Positions 8,070 through 17,377 of a DNA stretch of 64,000 bases are shown here, in pieces (the stretch's first letter is position 1; each line of letters begins with the position of its first letter). The DNA comes from a bacterium (GTDB lineage Bacteria > Bacillota > Clostridia > Lachnospirales > Lachnospiraceae): assembly GCA_030539165.1 (NCBI GenBank), contig JAUNSO010000001.1, positions 35,286 to 99,285 on the forward strand. The letters run 5' to 3'. The notes under the pieces are model-generated. The model was not told where the DNA came from and ran no database searches. It saw only the letters and a program-made list of their open reading frames with translations. Both the position numbers and the translations under genes were made by a program.

Positions 8070-9276
8070 AGTACAGTGCCTCCGATTTATAGTATTCCTT
8101 CATTTTATGAAGATCCTTTAAAGAGATCCCGGAATCCTGCAGGATGCCGCTTTCATATTTCTTTTTAAAAACCGCCTCAATGATTTTATCATAATCCAGT
8201 TTTTGCTCCGGATTTTTATCGTACATGTAAAGAATGGATGTTACAATTGCATCGGATAGCATGACAATGACTGCCTCTACCGTTTTAGGAGTTTCATATC
8301 GTCCTGTATATTCATTGATCAGCTGGAGCAACGGCTCCGGAAATTGATGTTCTTTTCCTATCTCCAGGCTTTTTGCTACATGGCTTTTTGCCCTTAATAT
8401 GCCTATTTTATGATAATAACCGCCCGCCTTTGCCAATAAACAGTCAGCCTCCAGCAAACGAGCAACTCTGTCGCTCAGATAGGCTGTATGTACGGCATTA
8501 TAATAATCACTTTTTGCTTTTTCCTTCAGTTCCAGTAATAATGGATACTCAGGATTCATGATTTCCTGATATTTACGTACATATTTATGAATCATTTTTT
8601 TGTCTGCAAGATATAGAATCAGATAGAGCGCAGTCAGGTTTATGACCAGACCGCCCGCAAACCATATTCCTTCCTTTAGAATATCAAATATATTCAGAAA
8701 ATGAAAAGCCATATATAAAACGATATATTGTCCGGACATGATCCCTATGAACTGCCATATATGAAAAGTTTTTTCTGCACTTCTGACAAGACAGCATCCG
8801 ATTATACCGGATAAAAAGAGATTCATAAACGATAATCCAAAATCCAGCCCGCATAACAAAGAAGAAACAAGTATGAAATGCGTATACAGCGCGATTCCGA
8901 TTTCAAAATTTGAGAACAAAGCAAATAAAACAGCTGCAGACATATATGGAAAAAGATAAATACATTCATTTGGAAGAAAGCCTGAGGATAATATGTTTAG
9001 TACAGCCATCAGAATCAGACAGACAATATAGGAAATCATTAATCGTGCAGGATGCTCCGCATTATCAGCCAGATAATCCTTTCTGATATCAGACTGCAGC
9101 ATAACAATCACAGCGATTCCCATACTGAACATAACGGTTATGATATTTCGAAGAATCGTTGCTGCATCAAATTCCAGAAATAATGAACCAAATCCGATCA
9201 CAGCTGTTGTAATGAAAAAAATGCATGTATACATTTTGACCCTGACAGGGTCTAGCTTTAATTTTATTTCATTCAT
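8053..9276 (-). CDS. PgpH-like 7TM-HD protein with degenerate HD active site
   Basis: The gene lies exactly where pgpH (yqfF) sits in Firmicutes, between phoH and ybeY. The 407-residue product has six or seven membrane segments (about 15-225) and a C-terminal domain (about 245-405) that aligns by eye with the HD phosphodiesterase domain of PgpH, which degrades c-di-AMP. The whole N-terminal extracellular 7TMR-HDED domain of PgpH (usual length about 700 residues) is absent. The metal-binding HD pair is replaced: YYHDIG is YYHKIG (287-292). The first His of the TYHHS motif is Asn260, and the EHH segment is missing. Only the late Asp of MLSDA (342) remains. Phosphodiesterase activity is therefore unlikely; it may be a sensor or scaffold. 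There is no internal stop or frameshift. Confidence 0.8.
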   Translation of the reverse strand: MNEIKLKLDPVRVKMYTCIFFITTAVIGFGSLFLEFDAATILRNIITVMFSMGIAVIVMLQSDIRKDYLADNAEHPARLMISYIVCLILMAVLNILSSGFLPNECIYLFPYMSAAVLFALFSNFEIGIALYTHFILVSSLLCGLDFGLSFMNLFLSGIIGCCLVRSAEKTFHIWQFIGIMSGQYIVLYMAFHFLNIFDILKEGIWFAGGLVINLTALYLILYLADKKMIHKYVRKYQEIMNPEYPLLLELKEKAKSDYYNAVHTAYLSDRVARLLEADCLLAKAGGYYHKIGILRAKSHVAKSLEIGKEHQFPEPLLQLINEYTGRYETPKTVEAVIVMLSDAIVTSILYMYDKNPEQKLDYDKIIEAVFKKKYESGILQDSGISLKDLHKMKEYYKSEALYYDFLR

Positions 9277-9290
9277 ATACCTACTCCGGT

Positions 9291-10298
9291 CTATTTTTTC
9301 TTTTGTGTTTTATAACTGCTTCTTCTCTTATCTTTTCCTGATTCTTTGCTTTCATAGGTTTCATAAGCCTTGACGATTTTTTGTACGAGAGGATGTCTTA
9401 CAACATCTTTACTGGTCAGATAACAGAAACCGATATCATCCAGCTTTGACAGGACACGGATAGCGATGTCAAGTCCTGATGTTGCCCCAGGTGCCAGATC
9501 CTTCTGCGTCATATCTCCGGTGATGATTACTTTTGATCCGAAACCGATACGTGTCAAAAACATCTTCATTTGTGCCGGTGTCGTATTCTGGGCTTCATCC
9601 AGAATAATAAACGCGTTATCAAGTGTACGGCCTCTCATATAGGCAAGAGGTGCAACCTCTATCAGTCCTTTTTCCATATTCTTTTGATAGCTTTCCACTC
9701 CCATGATCTGGTATAAAGCATCATATAAGGGACGCAGATACGGATCGATCTTACTTTGCAGATCGCCCGGCAAAAAACCAAGCTTTTCACCGGCCTCTAT
9801 CGCCGGACGGGTCAATATAATCCTGCTGACTTCATCGTTTTTAAAAGCTGTAATACCCATTGCCATTGCCAGATAAGTCTTACCGGTTCCAGCAGGACCG
9901 ATTCCAAATACAATCATTTTCTCCTTGATCGCATCAATGTACTGCTTTTGTCCAAGCGTTTTCGGCTTAATCGGCTTTCCGTTTGTCGTATGGCAGATCA
10001 GCTCTTTATCAATATCCAATACAGCAGAATCATTTTCTTCCATACTCATGGCGATGGTATAGTCAACATTCTGTTCATGTATGATATTTCCTCTGTCAGA
10101 TAGCTGCTGCAGCTGATTCAGTACGGATGCTGCTTTCTGAACCGAGGCTTCAGCCCCCACAATTTTGATTTTGCCTTCCCGCTCTATGACAGAGACCTGA
10201 AAGGCACGCTCAATTTTTTTTGCATTGGCATCCATCTGGCCAAATACATTGCCCATATCCTTTGACGGAATATCTATATAGACTTCAGATATACTCAC
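9291..10298 (-). CDS. phoH: PhoH-family ATPase
   Basis: PhoH-like proteins are cytoplasmic P-loop ATPases linked to RNA metabolism. The protein has an N-terminal KH-like region (about 1-85), then Walker A GPAGTGKT and Walker B FIILDEAQN with the following TTPAQMKMFLTRIG. The open frame extends upstream to 10379. I choose the GTG at 10298 because GGAGG lies 7 nt before it and because it overlaps the yqfD stop codon as GTGA, the usual coupling in this block; this gives 335 residues. The basic C-terminal tail (KESGKDKRRSSYKTQKKK) is disordered-looking. Confidence 0.94.
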   Translation of the reverse strand: MSISEVYIDIPSKDMGNVFGQMDANAKKIERAFQVSVIEREGKIKIVGAEASVQKAASVLNQLQQLSDRGNIIHEQNVDYTIAMSMEENDSAVLDIDKELICHTTNGKPIKPKTLGQKQYIDAIKEKMIVFGIGPAGTGKTYLAMAMGITAFKNDEVSRIILTRPAIEAGEKLGFLPGDLQSKIDPYLRPLYDALYQIMGVESYQKNMEKGLIEVAPLAYMRGRTLDNAFIILDEAQNTTPAQMKMFLTRIGFGSKVIITGDMTQKDLAPGATSGLDIAIRVLSKLDDIGFCYLTSKDVVRHPLVQKIVKAYETYESKESGKDKRRSSYKTQKKK

Positions 10299-11506
10299 AA
10301 GGTATCCTCCATAACAATTGAAATCTTCTGCTCTTTTCCTGCATCCTCTATGACTTGAATATCTCCGGATGCAGTACACAGATCACTCGTAGATTCTATT
10401 TTAACACTATTTGTGATTATTTGTACCCCTTTTTCCATTAAATTCATACAATATTTCTCTAATTTTTTGGAAGCAAGTTCATATGCTGCTTCCTTTGTAT
10501 ACTTTCTGCTGGCTTCATAATATTCTCTGTTTCGCGTATATCCGATAAAAACAGGCAGTCTGACGTCCTTCACGAATGGTATCTGATACTCTGTCAGATA
10601 GCTGTCATATAACTGAAAAGAATGATTACACTGTGGAAGGTAAATGATTTCTTCATGATTGGCCAAGTACAAGCTGCTTCTCTCTCTGCCTGTATATTCC
10701 CGTTTCATAATTCGTAGCGGAAACGTATCCTGATAATGATACACCGTTTTCAGTTTGATATCTGCATCCGCAGCAACATAACGATAATCCGTAATTGTTC
10801 CGCTGTCATCCTTGATTGGAATACTCCCTGATACCAGAACAGTCCCCTTCGTAACGCCCATATCCTTTGTACACAAAGGGACTCCGCTTCGGGTGATGAT
10901 TTCTACAATGGTTCCTGTCTTTTCGGAAACAAGATCACATGCCGTTTGTTCCGAGGTGTCCGGGACAGGCATAGTATTCTCTTTGATCTGTATTTTGAGA
11001 CCGGTACCCTGGATTTTCGCAGAAGCCCATGTGATATCATCAAACCTCTGACGAAGCCCTTTCTCGATCTGCTCACAATCAATTTTTCCCTTCAGAATAC
11101 CAGGTACAATTTCAATCTCACGCAAATAATCATTGATCACATCATCTGTTCTGTATAAGTTTCCATCAATCCTGATCTCCCACAAAAACAAAGACATCAA
11201 CCATAAGAAAACAGCACAAAATAAAATACCTGCAGGAAAAACCTTTCGCTTCTGATACCGGTGTACCAGAAAAGGAAAACCATATTTTTTTAAAATGGTG
11301 ACTTTTGTTCTTGTTTTTTTTAAGATTGGCCGGAGACACAGAAAATCCCGAATACTGATGCACATAATATAATCATCATTTTGGCGCTGTACCTGCCACA
11401 GCAGAATATCACGATTTCCGCAAAGATTCATAAACCGTTCAGGTGAAAATCCCGAAATCCTGATCTTGACATAACCACGGCATCGTTTTATGAAATTTAC
11501 AAACAA
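10295..11506 (-). CDS. yqfD: Sporulation protein YqfD
   Basis: YqfD is a sporulation-associated membrane protein with unknown biochemical activity. The 403-residue product has a cytoplasmic N-terminal part with the family-typical GYVKIRISGFSPERFMNLC, one membrane segment (about 95-115, AGILFCAVFLWLMSLFLWEI) and a large external domain containing the EKGLRQRFDDITWASAKIQGTGLKIQIKE pattern. Its start is TTG with AAGGAGG 7 nt upstream. It lies between yqfC and phoH, as in Bacillus, and ends in a 4-nt overlap with phoH. Confidence 0.93.
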   Translation of the reverse strand: MFVNFIKRCRGYVKIRISGFSPERFMNLCGNRDILLWQVQRQNDDYIMCISIRDFLCLRPILKKTRTKVTILKKYGFPFLVHRYQKRKVFPAGILFCAVFLWLMSLFLWEIRIDGNLYRTDDVINDYLREIEIVPGILKGKIDCEQIEKGLRQRFDDITWASAKIQGTGLKIQIKENTMPVPDTSEQTACDLVSEKTGTIVEIITRSGVPLCTKDMGVTKGTVLVSGSIPIKDDSGTITDYRYVAADADIKLKTVYHYQDTFPLRIMKREYTGRERSSLYLANHEEIIYLPQCNHSFQLYDSYLTEYQIPFVKDVRLPVFIGYTRNREYYEASRKYTKEAAYELASKKLEKYCMNLMEKGVQIITNSVKIESTSDLCTASGDIQVIEDAGKEQKISIVMEDTL

Positions 11507-11528
11507 AGGGAGACCTCCTTTATGAATC

Positions 11529-11825
11529 CTAAAGATAATGTATTTCTTTGATGCATCCTGTGATTTTCATCTCTTCGTTTGTATAATAGCTGATTTCAAG
11601 CTGTTTGCCGCAGATATGGATTCTGCACGTTTTTGTCTGTATCATCAATGATTCACAATGATATTCCAGAATTCCTTTATAGTTTTCAATCAGAAGCTCA
11701 CAGTTTCCTGTAATCGTAACAATGGCGGAACCAAGCACATAATCCTTAGGAAGATGCAATGTTTCCACCATGTTTGTTTTTAAATCATGATTTCTGAACG
11801 AATGTTTTTCATTTTTCTTATACAT
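11529..11825 (-). CDS. yqfC: YabP/YqfC-family sporulation protein
   Basis: The 98-residue protein contains the YabP/YqfC fold signature: ETLHLPKDYVLG, then ITGNCELLIENYKGILEY and a beta-rich C-terminus. In Bacillus yqfC is expressed in the mother cell under sigma-E; the function is not defined. The start is uncertain. The ATG used here has only a weak AGGTG far upstream, and relatives begin roughly ten residues closer to LPKD. It is 22 bp upstream of yqfD and heads the yqfC-yqfD-phoH-PgpH-like-ybeY block. Confidence 0.88.
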   Translation of the reverse strand: MYKKNEKHSFRNHDLKTNMVETLHLPKDYVLGSAIVTITGNCELLIENYKGILEYHCESLMIQTKTCRIHICGKQLEISYYTNEEMKITGCIKEIHYL

Positions 11826-11830
11826 ATAAA

Positions 11831-11859
11831 ACTATATGCACCTGATCCATGTACTATTC
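11831..11859 (-). promoter_or_regulatory. Candidate sigma-E-like promoter before yqfC
   Basis: On the minus strand GAATAGT (11859-11853) and CATATAGT (11838-11831) are separated by 14 bp, close to the sigma-E consensus KMATATT-N14-CATACAMT. The expected start point would fall on or just after the called yqfC ATG, so either the yqfC start is further inside or the match is chance. It overlaps the stop region of the upstream phosphorylase gene. Confidence 0.3.
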
Positions 11860-13161
11860 CTTGATGATACCCTTGATAAATTTCTTCTTTTTAACAGCTG
11901 TTTGTGAATAAAAATAGGCATCTTCGATTCTGTTATAGGCATCTTTGATCTTTTCAGGATCATTTCCGTAAATGGTTGCGATAGAATCGCCTTGATTTAC
12001 AAAATTTCCGACCTTTTTACGAAGCATAATGCCGACAGAAAGATCGATCTCATCTTCCTTTTTCCGTCTTCCACCACCCAACAGCAAGGATGCGACACCG
12101 ATTTCTTCACAGAAGATCTTCTGTATATATCCGGTCTCAAGAGCGGCAACCTCTTTTACGATTGAGGCCTGTGGCAGCTTTTCGGGATGATAGATACAGT
12201 CAGTGTCACCGCCCTGAGCAGAAACAAATTCTGCAAATTTTTTCAAAGCAGCTCCGTTTTGGATGGTTTCCTTCAGCATTTCTTCGGCCTCTGCTTCTGT
12301 AGCAGCTTTTCCGGCACATAGAAGCATCTGTGTGCCGAGTGTAACACAAAGCTCTTCCAAATCCGCAGGGCCTCTTCCATTCAAAGTTTCAATTGCTTCT
12401 CTCACTTCAATGGCATTGCCGACAGCATATCCAAGCGGCTGATCCATATCCGATATAACAGCAACTGTTTTTCTTCCCGCCGAGTTGCCGATCTTAACCA
12501 TTTCTTTTGCTAGTAAACGCGAATCCTTTTCTTTCTTCATAAAGGCTCCGCTTCCGGTTTTTACATCGAGAACGATTGCATCAGCACCGGCCGCCAGCTT
12601 TTTACTCATGATGGAGCTTGCAATCAATGACATATTATCTACGGTCGCTGTCACATCACGTAATGCATACAGTTTTTTATCTGCAGGAGCAATATCAGCT
12701 GTCTGTCCCATAATCGCCAGCTTGACACGATTGACATTCTCTATAAACTGTTCTGTTGTTAAAGAGGTATGAAAGCCTTTGATGCTTTCCAGTTTATCAA
12801 TGGTACCTCCTGTGTGTCCCAGCCCTCTTCCGCTCATTTTGGCTATTGGAACGCCAAGAGAAGCAACCATGGGGCCTAGTACCAGCGATGTTTTATCTCC
12901 AACGCCTCCGGTGCTGTGTTTATCAACCTTGATTCCATTAATAGCACTCAGATCCAGCATATCACCACTATGAGCCATAGCCGTCGTCAGACAGACTGTT
13001 TCCTCATCGTTCATTCCCATGAAGTAGATGGCCATCATCATAGCTGCCATCTGATAATCAGGAATCTCGCCTTTTACATAACCATTGATCATGAATTCTA
13101 TTTCTTCTTTTGTTAATGCATCACCGTTTCTTTTCTTTACAATCAGTCCACCCATATACAT
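11854..13161 (-). CDS. pdp: Pyrimidine-nucleoside (thymidine) phosphorylase
   Basis: The enzyme cleaves thymidine, deoxyuridine or uridine with phosphate to base and (deoxy)ribose 1-phosphate for salvage. The 435-residue protein shows the class signature: DKHSTGGVGDKTSLVLGPMVASLG near 83-106, KMSGRGLGHTGGTIDKLE near 110-127 and DVKTGSGAFMK near 200, plus the N-terminal helical region and the C-terminal domain. The start ATG has GAGAGGAG 9 nt upstream. Specificity between uridine and thymidine cannot be fixed by eye; Firmicute Pdp usually accepts both. It lies between trkH and yqfC, away from the nucleoside uptake cluster at 56-64 kb. Confidence 0.93.
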   Translation of the reverse strand: MYMGGLIVKKRNGDALTKEEIEFMINGYVKGEIPDYQMAAMMMAIYFMGMNDEETVCLTTAMAHSGDMLDLSAINGIKVDKHSTGGVGDKTSLVLGPMVASLGVPIAKMSGRGLGHTGGTIDKLESIKGFHTSLTTEQFIENVNRVKLAIMGQTADIAPADKKLYALRDVTATVDNMSLIASSIMSKKLAAGADAIVLDVKTGSGAFMKKEKDSRLLAKEMVKIGNSAGRKTVAVISDMDQPLGYAVGNAIEVREAIETLNGRGPADLEELCVTLGTQMLLCAGKAATEAEAEEMLKETIQNGAALKKFAEFVSAQGGDTDCIYHPEKLPQASIVKEVAALETGYIQKIFCEEIGVASLLLGGGRRKKEDEIDLSVGIMLRKKVGNFVNQGDSIATIYGNDPEKIKDAYNRIEDAYFYSQTAVKKKKFIKGIIKE

Positions 13162-13198
13162 GACAACAGTCTCCTCTCTTTAGAAACATACTTTACAA

Positions 13199-14638
13199 TC
13201 AGCCCTTTTTCCAGGTCGCTGGAGTGATCAACAAGAGCATCGGAAAGACCTCAAGACGTCCGATCAGCATATCAAATATCAGCACAAGCTTGGAAAATGC
13301 AGAAAAATGTGAATAATTTGTCATTGGTCCAACCTTGGAAAGTCCGGGTCCGATATTATTAATCGTCGCAGCAACTGCAGTGAAGTTTGTCGAAAAATCA
13401 CATCCATCAAAGGAAATCAGAAATACAGATCCTGCTACAATCAGCATAAATGCTGCAAAAAAAACATTAACGGAACGTAAAACCTCATGTTCGATTACAC
13501 GTCCTTCTATCTGTATCTTTTTAATACTTCTCGGATGGATCAATGACAACAGTTCTTTTTTGATCGTTTTGGCAAGAATCAGTATTCTGGATACCTTCAT
13601 ACCACCGCCGGTACTGCCGGAGCATGCACCGATAAACATCAGAAGTACCAGTATGGTCTTCGCTTCTGATGGCCATAGATCAAAATCCACAGTAGAATAT
13701 CCGGTCGTTGTCATAATGGAGGATACCTGAAAAGCGGAATGGTGAAGGGCTTCTCCAAAAGAACTGAACATATCCTTGATATTGACTGCAATGATCAGAG
13801 TCGCTGTGATCAGTACACATAAATAATATCTAACCTCTTCTGCCTTCACAGCCTGTTTGAATTTTTTTTGAACAATCAAAAAATAAACGCCAAAATTCAC
13901 GCCAAAGACAGCCATAAAAATTGTGATGATCGTCTGCTGTGCATAGGTATAACTCGCAATACCATCATTTCTGATTCCAAAGCCTCCGGTTCCTGCTGTT
14001 CCGAAAGAAAGGGTCAAAGAATCAAACAAAGGCATTCCTGCAATCAGTAAAATAATAATCTGGCTTAGAGTCAGTACAAAATATATTTTATATAAGATCA
14101 TTGCAGATTCCCGGACTCTTGGAACCAGCTTACCCACCTGGTGGCCGGGGCTCTCTGCACGCATCAGATGCATGTTATATCCACCTGTCATTGGCAAAAT
14201 GGCAAGGATAAACACCAGTACACCCATGCCGCCGATCCAGTGCGTAAAGCTTCTCCAAAACAGGCTGGTATGTGACAATGCCTCTACGTCGGTCAGGATA
14301 CTGGCTCCTGTTGTTGTAAATCCGGATACGATTTCAAACAGAGCATCTTCTATCTTTGGAATCTCTCCTGTGAAAATAAACGGTAATGCACCGACAAAGC
14401 TGAGCAGCAGCCAGCTGAGTGCAACGACGACAAAGCCTTCACGTGTATAAAAGACTTTATTTTTCGGCTTCTTTCTGACGATCCAAAAGCCGATAAAGGC
14501 AGAGATCACAGCAACCATAAAGTATACAATGCCCTGTTCTTCTCCGTAAACTGCAGCTACGATACATGGCAGCAGCATAAAGCCTGCTTCAAATTCCAGT
14601 ATCCATCCTAATATATATAAGATCATTGAAAAATTCAT
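13199..14638 (-). CDS. trkH: Trk-type potassium uptake membrane subunit TrkH
   Basis: TrkH is the K+-translocating subunit. The 479-residue protein has four repeated pore-type units with selectivity-filter-like segments: SGFTTTGASIL (about 104), FGTAGTGGFGI (about 212), IMTTTGYSTVD (about 307) and TINNIGPGLSKVG (about 420). Other typical blocks are HWIGGMGVLVFILAILPM and CSGSTGGGMKVSRILILAK. It follows trkA by 17 bp, so the ion channel and its RCK regulator are made together. Length fits bacterial TrkH/KtrB proteins. Confidence 0.94.
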   Translation of the reverse strand: MNFSMILYILGWILEFEAGFMLLPCIVAAVYGEEQGIVYFMVAVISAFIGFWIVRKKPKNKVFYTREGFVVVALSWLLLSFVGALPFIFTGEIPKIEDALFEIVSGFTTTGASILTDVEALSHTSLFWRSFTHWIGGMGVLVFILAILPMTGGYNMHLMRAESPGHQVGKLVPRVRESAMILYKIYFVLTLSQIIILLIAGMPLFDSLTLSFGTAGTGGFGIRNDGIASYTYAQQTIITIFMAVFGVNFGVYFLIVQKKFKQAVKAEEVRYYLCVLITATLIIAVNIKDMFSSFGEALHHSAFQVSSIMTTTGYSTVDFDLWPSEAKTILVLLMFIGACSGSTGGGMKVSRILILAKTIKKELLSLIHPRSIKKIQIEGRVIEHEVLRSVNVFFAAFMLIVAGSVFLISFDGCDFSTNFTAVAATINNIGPGLSKVGPMTNYSHFSAFSKLVLIFDMLIGRLEVFPMLLLITPATWKKG

Positions 14639-14655
14639 AAAAACATCCTCATCCC

Positions 14656-16011
14656 TTATGCCAAGATATCGCTGATATCATCCAGCCCTTTATGCGAAGT
14701 CACGACAACAACAGTATCTCCTATCTGCAGTTCATCCTGTCCACGTGGAATGATGATCTTGCCTCTGCGGTTGATGCTGCATAACAGCAGGTTGTTCTTC
14801 AGGTTTAATCTTTCAAGAGGGACTCCTACTACAGGGGATTCTCCTCTGATGACAAACTCCAAAGCTTCGACCTTGTCTTCAATCAGCTGATAGAGTGTTT
14901 CTATATTACTGCCAATAGAATTCTGCATGGCACGGACATATCTGATAATATACTCTGCTGTGACGTGCTTTGGATATATGATGCTGCCAAGATCCAGAGA
15001 GTCAATGACCGTATCAAATGAAATTCTGTTGATCTTCGTTATGATTTTCGCATTTGAAACTGATTTTGCAAATAAAGATAAAAGAATGTTTTCTTCATCA
15101 AAATTCGTCAGGGAGATAAATGCTTCTGAATGTGACAGATCTTCTTCCAATAAAAGACTCTGGTCAATCGCATCTCCGTTGATAATGGTAGCTTTCGGAA
15201 GCAATGCGCTCAATCTCTCACATCGTTCCTTCTTCAGCTCTATGATCTTAACGGAAATTCCCATGTCTAAAAGCTGTGAAGCAAGATAATACGTGATTTC
15301 TCCGCCTCCGGCAATCATTGCGTCCTTCACCTGGCTGTTTGCGATACCCAGCTTTTTAAATAACTGAGAAGAGCTTCTCGGGCTTGCCACAACGGAGATA
15401 ATATCTTTTTCCTTTAATACGAAGCTGCCGTTCGGAATCGTAATCTCATCTCCACGTTCAACAGCACAGACAAGAACATCATATTTGTATTTAGACAGCA
15501 ATTCCATAATGGAGTGATCACACAAAGGTGAGCCTTCTGAAATGGCTATTTTCACAATTTCAACACGTCCCTTGGCAAAGGTATCTATTTTCTTTGCAGA
15601 AGGAAAACGAAGTAATCTAGACATTTCATAGGAAGCCGCCAGTTCAGGATTGATGATCATGGACAGTCCCATTTCCTCACGAATGACATCAATTTCCTTG
15701 CTGTAGATCGGATTGCGGACTCTAGCAATCGTATTACAGTTTCCCATCTTTTTCGCAATCAGGCAGCACAGCAGGTTTAGTTCATCAGAACCTGCAACTG
15801 CAATTAACAGGTCTGCATGATCCAGACCTGCTTCTAACTGTACATTATAGCTTGCTCCATTTCCGGTGACACCTAATACATCAAACTCATTTGAAACAGA
15901 TGTCACGACATTACTGTCCAGATCAATGACAGAGATATTATGACCTTCATTTACAAGCTGCTCTGTCAGGGTAATACCGACTTTTCCGCAGCCTACAATA
16001 ATAATCTGCAT
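14656..16011 (-). CDS. trkA: Trk potassium uptake regulator TrkA (two RCK domains)
   Basis: TrkA is the cytoplasmic nucleotide-sensing ring that gates TrkH. The protein has two tandem RCK_N Rossmann units: IIIVGCGKVGITLTEQL at the N-terminus and AMIAGGGEITYYLASQL near residue 234. Each is followed by an RCK_C domain, the last ending in LQIGDTVVVVTSHKG. The two-domain length (about 451 residues) indicates the TrkA class rather than the single-domain KtrA class. The ATG at 16011 is preferred over an upstream in-frame ATG because GGAGG lies 5 nt before it. Confidence 0.94.
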   Translation of the reverse strand: MQIIIVGCGKVGITLTEQLVNEGHNISVIDLDSNVVTSVSNEFDVLGVTGNGASYNVQLEAGLDHADLLIAVAGSDELNLLCCLIAKKMGNCNTIARVRNPIYSKEIDVIREEMGLSMIINPELAASYEMSRLLRFPSAKKIDTFAKGRVEIVKIAISEGSPLCDHSIMELLSKYKYDVLVCAVERGDEITIPNGSFVLKEKDIISVVASPRSSSQLFKKLGIANSQVKDAMIAGGGEITYYLASQLLDMGISVKIIELKKERCERLSALLPKATIINGDAIDQSLLLEEDLSHSEAFISLTNFDEENILLSLFAKSVSNAKIITKINRISFDTVIDSLDLGSIIYPKHVTAEYIIRYVRAMQNSIGSNIETLYQLIEDKVEALEFVIRGESPVVGVPLERLNLKNNLLLCSINRRGKIIIPRGQDELQIGDTVVVVTSHKGLDDISDILA

Positions 16012-16036
16012 TTTATCCTCCAAATAATCATGTTCA

Positions 16037-16516
16037 TTATTTATGATAGGGTTCTCCGTTGATAATCCGGAAACTCCGATAAATCTGTTCTAATAATATG
16101 ACTCTCATCAGCTGATGAGGAAATGTCATTTTGGAAAAGCTCAAGTGAAAATCCGCACGCTCTGATACAGAATGATGCAGTCCGATCGAACCGCCAATGA
16201 TAAAAATAATATGACTGATTCCATTAATTCCGGTCTGTTCGATTTTATGAGCCAGTTCTACAGAATCCACAGCAGTGCCGTTGATTTCAAGCGTTATGAT
16301 GAAGGCATCCTCACGTATATGGTGAAGAATTCTCTCCGCTTCCTTCTTTTTGATCAGTTCATCCTGTACAGGACTGCTTTTATCCGGTGTTTTTTCATCT
16401 GCGACTTCGATCATCTGCAGTCTGCAATATTTGGACAGCCTTTTTGTATATTCCAAAATGGCATCTGTAAAATACTTTTCCTTGATCTTTCCTACCGTTA
16501 TGATGGTAATATTCAT
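16037..16516 (-). CDS. rlmH: 23S rRNA (pseudouridine1915-N3)-methyltransferase RlmH
   Basis: RlmH methylates pseudouridine 1915 in helix 69 of 23S rRNA. The 159-residue SPOUT-fold protein matches throughout: ITIITVGKIKEKYFTDAILEY at the N-terminus, IIFIIGGSIGLHHSV (SAM-binding knot) and the C-terminal FPHQLMRVILLEQIYRSFRIINGEPYHK. Length is exactly typical. The start ATGA overlaps the stop of the upstream zinc-ribbon gene by 4 nt, so the two are probably coupled in translation. Confidence 0.97.
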   Translation of the reverse strand: MNITIITVGKIKEKYFTDAILEYTKRLSKYCRLQMIEVADEKTPDKSSPVQDELIKKKEAERILHHIREDAFIITLEINGTAVDSVELAHKIEQTGINGISHIIFIIGGSIGLHHSVSERADFHLSFSKMTFPHQLMRVILLEQIYRSFRIINGEPYHK

Positions 16517-17364
16517 GCTTCAAATATTCCCTGGTACAGCTCATCTATCAAATGCTCCAGATATGCATCATCAAGCCCCGGATACTGTTCCAGAATCAGA
16601 TGCTTCATCACTTCTGTTCTCTTAAAATAGTTCAGTTCCTCTTCGCCTTCCATGCCTTCTGTCAGCTGATCAATTGCGTCTGCTTTATAGGTTGCAGCAA
16701 ACCATTCCAGTATTTCTGCTGTTTTGGAGTTTTCCATATTGGCTTCTCCGGCATATTTCTTAGCTGTAATCATAGAATGAACACCCATAACGATAAAGAT
16801 CACAAACATCAGATCCAGCACAATATAAGCGATCAGCTTTACATTAGAAGCAAAATGAAGCGGAATAATGCCGATCATAATGAGTATCATGGCAACCAGA
16901 CCGACTGCACCTACGATCGTCAGTGCATATGCAGATGACTTGAAATTCTCAGCTTTTTCTTCTGCCTTGACAAAACTCTTAGTCTGCTTGGCTGATGCCT
17001 TGTCTTCTGGCATTTCAGCTTCTTCATTCTGTCCGTCCATAGAGCTGTCTGCATCAGCAGCATTTTCCTTTGATGCAGTTTCTCTTAGGAATACAACAGC
17101 CGCTCTCTTGGATAACTCTTCATCTTCCTTTGAGACACTCAGCTCATATGTGTATGCATCGCCTTCCGGCATTTGTGTAATCACACATGACATAATATCA
17201 TTATACTCAAGAAATTTCTTCAGCAGTTCTATCTGATCCTCTTCACCGGAAAGAATACTACACCTTTCCTCTGTTTCCAAAGATTCAACCAGTTCGGCAC
17301 CACAGTCACTGCAGACTGTGATCCCTTCCTTGTATTCTGTTTTACAATTTGGACACCATGCCAT
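16513..17364 (-). CDS. Zinc-ribbon / DUF2007-like two-TM membrane protein
   Basis: The 283-residue protein starts with a zinc ribbon (CPNCKTEY...CSDCGAEL, residues 4-24), then a DUF2007-like domain (about 35-95: SILSGEEDQIELLKKFLEYNDI). An acidic, Lys-rich linker follows, then two membrane helices (about 147-168 and 177-197) and an acidic helical C-terminus. The function is unknown; the layout suggests a cytosolic metal-stabilised domain tethered to the membrane. It is 13 bp downstream of nfnB and overlaps rlmH by 4 nt. A second zinc-ribbon membrane protein lies on the other side of nfnAB. Confidence 0.7.
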   Translation of the reverse strand: MAWCPNCKTEYKEGITVCSDCGAELVESLETEERCSILSGEEDQIELLKKFLEYNDIMSCVITQMPEGDAYTYELSVSKEDEELSKRAAVVFLRETASKENAADADSSMDGQNEEAEMPEDKASAKQTKSFVKAEEKAENFKSSAYALTIVGAVGLVAMILIMIGIIPLHFASNVKLIAYIVLDLMFVIFIVMGVHSMITAKKYAGEANMENSKTAEILEWFAATYKADAIDQLTEGMEGEEELNYFKRTEVMKHLILEQYPGLDDAYLEHLIDELYQGIFEA

Positions 17365-17377
17365 TGTAATTTCCCCT

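Noticed and set aside
10299..10379. N-terminal extension of PhoH
   Set aside because: The GTG at 10298 has a well-spaced GGAGG and overlaps the yqfD stop; the extension would lie inside yqfD and lacks family similarity.
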